Below are positions 59,817 to 64,000 of a DNA stretch of 64,000 bases, one piece after another. The number at the start of each line of letters is the position of its first letter. The first letter of the stretch is position 1. Below the pieces are notes generated by a model. It did not search any database. It had not been told where the DNA came from and saw nothing but the letters and a program-made list of their open reading frames with translations. Origin of the DNA: HR10 sp964615335 (lineage in GTDB: Bacteria > Acidobacteriota > Blastocatellia > HR10); the NCBI GenBank assembly GCA_964615335.1, contig CAZTMT010000001.1, forward strand, positions 434,001 to 498,000, in the 5' to 3' direction. The translations under genes were made by a program, and so were the position numbers.

Positions 59817-60440
59817 TCAGGAGCGAGAGACGTGCACGGTCAGGGAGAGAGGGGCACGTGCCTGTCGTAAGCCCGTCACGGTCACCGTGAGGCGCGCCGG
59901 AGGCTCGCGCGGGCCGCCTTCTCCGGGAAGAGCGAGAAAGAGCAGGCCGCGCCGCGTCTCTCCAGGAGCGAGCGCCGTCGTGAAGGAGAAAGCGATCTCG
60001 GCGAATCGTCTCTCCAGCTCCTGGCGCGAGGCGATCCGATAGGTCGTCACCTTGTAATACTGGAAGAGTTGGCGAAGGGCCTGTTGGGGCGTGCGCACAG
60101 CAAGGCGCACACCCTTCTCATCCTGAACCTCGATGCGTGCGCGCCGCAGCTCGATCGCCCGGGAACTGCGATTGGTCATCTCCAGATGCAGAGAGAGCAC
60201 TCCGGCCAGCAGCAGATTCGCCCGGAAGAATTCCAGTTGCCAATCCTCGTCGCTGAGCAGGGCCACGCGCAGGGAGAGTTCTTCGGTCTGGACATCTCCG
60301 CGCGGACTCCCGGGAGGGATGCGAATCGAGAGGGGCGCGCGAAACGGTGGAGCGCAAGCCCAGAGCCCGCACAGAAGCAACGCGCTCCACAGGAAGAGAC
60401 GTCCACGCCGTCTTCGCGCTGCGAGAGAGTTCTCCCTCAT
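59817..60440 (-). CDS. Predicted lipoprotein, unknown function
   Basis: The 207-aa protein has a basic start, hydrophobic stretch and lipobox-like LLLCGLWACAPP. The rest is beta-rich (LSLHLEMTNRSSRAIELRRA, LTVTVTGLRQARAPLSLTVH) with a helical FAEIAFSFTTALAPGETRRG region; it could be an immunoglobulin-like periplasmic domain. Its ATG overlaps the stop of the Crp-like gene (ATGA at 60440-60437), so the two are coupled. No family recognised. Confidence 0.7.
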   Translation of the reverse strand: MRENSLAARRRRGRLFLWSALLLCGLWACAPPFRAPLSIRIPPGSPRGDVQTEELSLRVALLSDEDWQLEFFRANLLLAGVLSLHLEMTNRSSRAIELRRARIEVQDEKGVRLAVRTPQQALRQLFQYYKVTTYRIASRQELERRFAEIAFSFTTALAPGETRRGLLFLALPGEGGPREPPARLTVTVTGLRQARAPLSLTVHVSRS

Positions 60441-61108
60441 ACCCGGCTCTCGGCTAACCGCTCCAGTTCCTCCCGGCGGCGCACATGCAGCTCCCCGCCC
60501 TCCAGCTCGATCATGCGCTCGGCGAGTAACGCGTGCAAAGCTTCTCGCACAGCTTCTTCCGAAAGTCCTGTCAGAGAGATCAACACGCGGGCGGTCAGCT
60601 TCAGGGGGACGATCACCCGTTTATCCAGACCCGGTACGCCATATTCCTCGGCGAGCCGCCGAAGCACGCGGGCCAGGCGGGGACGAGGAGCTGTATAGAG
60701 CAAGTGGGCTAGCGGCAGAACGACCTCGACCTGTTCCCCTTCGCTCCGGAGAGTGGCTCTCACAGGAAGCGTCCCCTGTTCCTCCAGGGCCGTGCGATCC
60801 ACCGTCTTCACCGTGAGATCCTCAACGGCTTGGAGCACGTGCTCTCGCGGCCCCTCCGGCAGTTCGCCGAACAGATCCCCTGGACCCAGCAAGGCGATCG
60901 CATGCTCTTGACCTGAGGCATCCACGCGCGAGATCCTCAGACGTCCGGTGCTCACCCAATAGACGTAATCGCGCGCTTCTTCGGGGAGATAGAGATACAA
61001 CCCCCGCGCGATGACATCCGCAGGCCAGGAGTGCCGCGCGAGCGCGCGCGCCAGCTCCGCACCCCCGATGTCGGATCGCATGAACCAGACGGCGTTGAGC
61101 GCGAGCAT
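60437..61108 (-). CDS. Crp/Fnr-family transcriptional regulator
   Basis: The 223-aa protein has an N-terminal cyclic-nucleotide-binding-like beta roll (YVYWVSTGRLRISRVDASGQ, ALLGPGDLFGELP) and a C-terminal winged HTH (RVLISLTGLSEEAVREALHA, LLAERMIELEGGELHVRRR). The canonical cAMP-contact segment is not clearly present, so the ligand is uncertain. ATG 61108 lies nine bases after a TATGAT hexamer on the minus strand, suggesting a leaderless mRNA; ATG 61081 is an alternative. It is coupled to the lipoprotein gene and diverges from purE. Confidence 0.8.
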   Translation of the reverse strand: MLALNAVWFMRSDIGGAELARALARHSWPADVIARGLYLYLPEEARDYVYWVSTGRLRISRVDASGQEHAIALLGPGDLFGELPEGPREHVLQAVEDLTVKTVDRTALEEQGTLPVRATLRSEGEQVEVVLPLAHLLYTAPRPRLARVLRRLAEEYGVPGLDKRVIVPLKLTARVLISLTGLSEEAVREALHALLAERMIELEGGELHVRRREELERLAESRV

Positions 61109-61214
61109 CAGGTCAAGATCATACGCGAGACTTCCCGAAGAGGGAAGAGGTGGAGTAAGATGAAGAGTCCAGCAGGGCTTCGGGCCTTGTCCGATCTCAC
61201 ATGAGGGGAGGGAT

Positions 61215-61724
61215 ATGAGCGCGGAGGGAAAAGGCAAAAACCCCCTGGTGGGGATTATCATGGGGAGCCGATCGGATTGGGAGACAATGCGAGGAGCGGC
61301 GGAGGTTTTGCGGGAGCTGGGCATCGCGCATGAGGTTCGTGTTGTCTCAGCCCATCGGACCCCGGATCTCATGTTCGAGTATGCCGAGACAGCGCGGGAG
61401 CGCGGCCTGGAGGTCATCATCGCCGGAGCGGGAGGAGCTGCGCATCTTCCGGGGATGACAGCCGCCAAGACAATTCTGCCCGTCATCGGGGTTCCCGTCG
61501 AGTCCACGACCCTTCGCGGGCTGGATTCCCTGCTTTCGATCGTTCAGATGCCGGCCGGAGTGCCCGTGGCGACGGTCGCCATCGGGAATGCCCGAAACGC
61601 CGGATTGCTCGCCGCGCGCATTCTGGCTCTGAAGTATCCTGAGATCGCCGAACGCCTCACAGCCTACGTCGAGGCGATGAAGAATGCCGTCCTGCAGACG
61701 AAGCTGGAGGAGAAGGAAGTATGA
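61215..61724 (+). CDS. purE: 5-(carboxyamino)imidazole ribonucleotide mutase
   Basis: The 169-aa protein has VGIIMGSRSDWETMRGAAEV, VVSAHRTPDLMFEYAETA, IIAGAGGAAHLPGMTAAKT and SLLSIVQMPAGVPVATVAIG, the class I PurE signatures. GSRSDW has Arg where most have another residue. It converts N5-CAIR to CAIR in purine synthesis. purK overlaps by 4 nt, confirming the class I, PurK-dependent route. TGAGGGGAGGG precedes the ATG. Confidence 0.95.
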   Translation: MSAEGKGKNPLVGIIMGSRSDWETMRGAAEVLRELGIAHEVRVVSAHRTPDLMFEYAETARERGLEVIIAGAGGAAHLPGMTAAKTILPVIGVPVESTTLRGLDSLLSIVQMPAGVPVATVAIGNARNAGLLAARILALKYPEIAERLTAYVEAMKNAVLQTKLEEKEV

Positions 61725-62887
61725 CGCTCTTGGGACCAGGACATACGATTGGAGTTCTCGGAGGGGGACAGCTCGGGCGCATGCTCGCGCTCGAGGCTCG
61801 GCGCCTGGGATATCGGGTGATCACGCTGGATCCGGAACCGGATTCTCCCTGCGGTCAGGTCGCCGATGAGCAGATCGTCGCGCCGTACGAAGATCGGGAG
61901 GCCGTTCTGAAGCTCGGCCGCGCGGCGGATGTCGTGACCTATGAGTTCGAGAACGTGTCTGCCGCTTCTGTCCGGGCGCTCGAAGAGGATGGCCGGCGCG
62001 TGCATCCCTCCAGCACTGTGCTGGCTATCACGCAGAATCGGTTGCGCGAGAAGACGTTCGTCGCCGATCTGGGCATTGATGTGCCGGCTTTTCGAGCGCT
62101 CGCTTCGATCGAAGAAGGGGAGCGCCTGGCGCGCGAAGTCGGATTCCCCGCTGTGCTCAAGACGATCTCCGGAGGATATGATGGCAAGGGGCAGATTCTC
62201 GTCCGAACGTGGGGGGAGGCCGAAGAAGGACTCCGCCGCCTCGGTCTGCCGACCGCAAGCGCTCCCTCCGAAGAGCCCCGGGTGATCTGGGAGCAATGGG
62301 TCCCTTGGGTGAAGGAAGTGAGCATGATTGGGGTTCGGGACGTGCGGGGAAATGTCGTGACCTATCCTCTTGTTGAGAACGTGCACGTGGATAATATCCT
62401 GGACACATCCATCGTTCCGGCGCACGTCGCCCCGCGAGTCGAAGAAGAAGCGCGTCAGATCGTGAAGGCCATTGGCGAGCATCTGGAGATCGTCGGCGTC
62501 TACTGCGTTGAAATGTTCTTGTACGAGGGGGATCGCTTGCTCGTCAATGAGATCGCGCCCCGACCGCATAATTCCGGGCATTATACGCTCGATGCCTGCA
62601 TGATCTCTCAATTCGAAAGCCACGTGCGCGCGATTTGTGGATTGCCGATCGCATCCCCGCATCTGCGGTCTCCGGCTGTTATGGTCAATCTGCTGGGGGA
62701 TGGACGCGGCCATCAGTTGCGGGGCGTCGAGCGCATTCTGCAGGATCCGCGCGTGCGCCTGCATCTGTACGGGAAAAAGGAAGCGCGTCCTCGCCGTAAG
62801 ATGGGACATCTGACAGTCCTGGCCGAGGACGTGGAGACAGCGCTGGATCTGGCCCGACGGGCGCGGCAGGAGTTGCGATGGGAGTAG
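61721..62887 (+). CDS. purK: 5-(carboxyamino)imidazole ribonucleotide synthase
   Basis: The 388-aa ATP-grasp protein has IGVLGGGQLGRMLALEARRL, VVTYEFENVSAASVRALEE, LKTISGGYDGKGQILVRTWG and VNEIAPRPHNSGHYTLDACM, typical of PurK. It carboxylates AIR to N5-CAIR with ATP and bicarbonate. Start ATG overlaps the purE stop (ATGA at 61721). Full length. Confidence 0.95.
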   Translation: MTLLGPGHTIGVLGGGQLGRMLALEARRLGYRVITLDPEPDSPCGQVADEQIVAPYEDREAVLKLGRAADVVTYEFENVSAASVRALEEDGRRVHPSSTVLAITQNRLREKTFVADLGIDVPAFRALASIEEGERLAREVGFPAVLKTISGGYDGKGQILVRTWGEAEEGLRRLGLPTASAPSEEPRVIWEQWVPWVKEVSMIGVRDVRGNVVTYPLVENVHVDNILDTSIVPAHVAPRVEEEARQIVKAIGEHLEIVGVYCVEMFLYEGDRLLVNEIAPRPHNSGHYTLDACMISQFESHVRAICGLPIASPHLRSPAVMVNLLGDGRGHQLRGVERILQDPRVRLHLYGKKEARPRRKMGHLTVLAEDVETALDLARRARQELRWE

Positions 62888-62921
62888 GACGCTGCGATTC
62901 GCGCGCGCTCTCTGGCGCGAC

Positions 62922-63590
62922 TCACCTCGTGCCCGAGCAGCCCTTCACGGCGACGCCGACGATATGAGGGGAGACTAGGGGGAAAGGAGCATGAAGATAC
63001 TGCAAGGTGACCTGCGCGAATCCGGCCGCGCGAATGAGCCGATCCGTCTCTCGATTCGGGTGACATCCGTCGGCGAGTCGCTTCCACAGGGGGCTGAGTC
63101 GTTCCTGCCATCGGCGAAGGCGCGTGTTCGCCGGAGCCGCGATGTGCTCGATGAAGAGGAAGCGCCCGCCCGGCACGAGCACGCGCTGAATCTCCCCAAG
63201 CGCGCGTTCGGGATCGGACACGGTGCACAGGACATAGGTGCTGACGACGGCGTCTACGCTCTCATCTTCCAGGTCCAGATGTTCGGCATACCCGAGCGCG
63301 AGCGCGATGTCCCGGCCCAGGCGCTCGGCTTCCTTCCTCACGTACCGATGCATGTACGGATTGGGCTCAAGGCCCATCCATCGGACCTCCGGGGGATAAT
63401 AGCGCAGGTTCGGTCCTGTCCCCGGTCCGATCTCCAAAACGCGCCCGCGCAGTCCGGACAGAAGCGCTTGCTTGTACGAACGCCAGTAGGCATCGGCATA
63501 AGGGCTCAGCCGGGCCATGAGCCACGCATGCCCCCTCTGGGCCAGCCCAGCGCGCCCTCCGAGAGTATGCTCCTGTCGCCCTCGTTCCAT
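62922..63590 (-). CDS. Class I SAM-dependent methyltransferase
   Basis: The 222-aa protein starts MERGRQEHTLGGRAGLAQRG. Motif I is VLEIGPGTGPNLRYYP, followed by GLEPNPYMHRYVRKEAERL, DAVVSTYVLCTVSDPERALG and VLVPGGRFLFIEHIAAP, as in small-molecule methyltransferases of the UbiE/METTL7-like type. The substrate is unknown. A TACAAT (63604-63599), with TGA directly before it as an extended -10, lies 8 nt upstream of the ATG and no Shine-Dalgarno is present, so translation is probably leaderless. Confidence 0.85.
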   Translation of the reverse strand: MERGRQEHTLGGRAGLAQRGHAWLMARLSPYADAYWRSYKQALLSGLRGRVLEIGPGTGPNLRYYPPEVRWMGLEPNPYMHRYVRKEAERLGRDIALALGYAEHLDLEDESVDAVVSTYVLCTVSDPERALGEIQRVLVPGGRFLFIEHIAAPANTRLRRWQERLSPLWKRLADGCHPNRETDRLIRAAGFAQVTLQYLHAPFPLVSPHIVGVAVKGCSGTR

Positions 63591-63654
63591 AGGGGAGGAT
63601 TGTATCACCTCTTCCTCCTGCACAAACACACTCGCGCGGGCAACCGCGTCCGCA

Positions 63655-64000
63655 TCAACAGAAGGAGTCCGCGCAGGGGGACGGGAGAAAATAACCTGGG
63701 GCGCAAACCCATTTGCCGAACGGCACATTTTCCGCATGGAGCCCATGGAACAGGCAATAGAGAATAGCCTGGGACGCGAGCCCCATTTGCGGAACGACAC
63801 ATTTTCCACAAAAAGCTCCCGAAGGGAGCGACAGAAAGTAGCCCGGGGCGTCAGCCCTTTTACGGAACGACGTCTTTCCACAGAAAGCCCCCGGAGGGGG
63901 CGACAGAGAATAGCCTAGGGCGTGAGCCCTAGGAAACCGCGAGCCCAAAATTTCCCCACAAGCCCCCGAAGGGGGCGACACATCGGGGTGTCACCCAGCG
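63655..64000. repeat. Composite palindromic repeat locus 3 (continues beyond the right edge)
   Basis: Four units with a period of 72-74 nt, marked by the A/T-rich step before CCTGGG (TAACCT 63692, TAGCCT 63765, TAGCCC 63839, TAGCCT 63911). Between them are hairpins CTCCCGAAGGGAG, CCCCCGGAGGGGG and CCCCCGAAGGGGG, each with GCGACA after it. The last bases (63953-64000) are the reverse complement of 40981-41023 in locus 2, so the shared core would follow outside the window. Confidence 0.8.

Noticed and set aside
63655..64000. CRISPR-like array
   Set aside because: The 72-74-nt units are palindromic with variable stems and no constant repeat/unique spacer alternation, and no cas genes are present.

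Overview
The window is about 64 kb of GC-rich DNA from a free-living Gram-negative bacterium. It encodes a 13-gene complex I cluster, amino-acid, purine and pyrimidine biosynthesis genes, D-Ala-D-Ala ligase, periplasmic lipoproteins, and many exported proteins (M16 and S9 peptidases, FG-GAP and RTX mosaics). This gene style, plus highly structured dispersed repeats with no intact transposase, would fit an Acidobacteriota-like organism. That placement is inference from style only, because the window has no rRNA or other phylogenetic marker that I can compare.

Layout. 1-2.3 kb (minus): lysC-asd, the first two steps of the aspartate pathway; asd runs off the left edge. 2.6-8.7 kb (plus): an ECF sigma factor, a zinc-finger anti-sigma-like protein, a TPR-CHAT caspase-like peptidase and a coiled-coil subtilase, which look like one regulated proteolytic system. 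8.7-10.6 kb: composite palindromic repeat locus 1, an exported two-domain protein, and what looks like the 3' remnant of a TnpB gene. 10.7-14 kb: an osmoprotectant-type ABC importer divergent from a LysR regulator. 14.1-16.9 kb: nucleotidyltransferase, phosphohexomutase and a small zinc protein, coupled by ATGA overlaps. 17-19.4 kb: a TPR/double-retropepsin protein coupled to a PIN-domain protein and a 69-aa partner. 19.8-33.6 kb: nuoABCDEFGHJKLMN, without nuoI. 33.7-39.8 kb: two M16-family proteins and an S9 peptidase, all exported.

39.9-48.8 kb: a DnaC-like ATPase (minus) with a near-leaderless promoter, repeat locus 2, two large secreted mosaics that share an FG-GAP C-terminus, a strong terminator, and two tandem secreted paralogues with a CxxCWPxW motif. 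48.9-54 kb (minus): ddl, arginase, methyltransferase, LOG-family protein, asnS and a small membrane protein. 54.2-63.6 kb: ribokinase, tRNA-Ala(CGC), an Ala/Lys/Thr-rich exported protein, a PhoD-like phosphatase, a small zinc-ribbon protein, signal peptidase I, carA, a Crp-like regulator with a lipoprotein, purE-purK and a methyltransferase. 63.65 kb to the end: repeat locus 3, which continues past the edge.

The most distinctive items are the sigma/anti-sigma/CHAT/subtilase cassette, the three composite palindromic repeat loci whose hairpin arms change sequence but keep pairing, the absence of nuoI from an otherwise complete nuo cluster, the retropepsin-PIN-small protein operon, and several promoters whose -10 box lies only 8-11 nt before the start codon.
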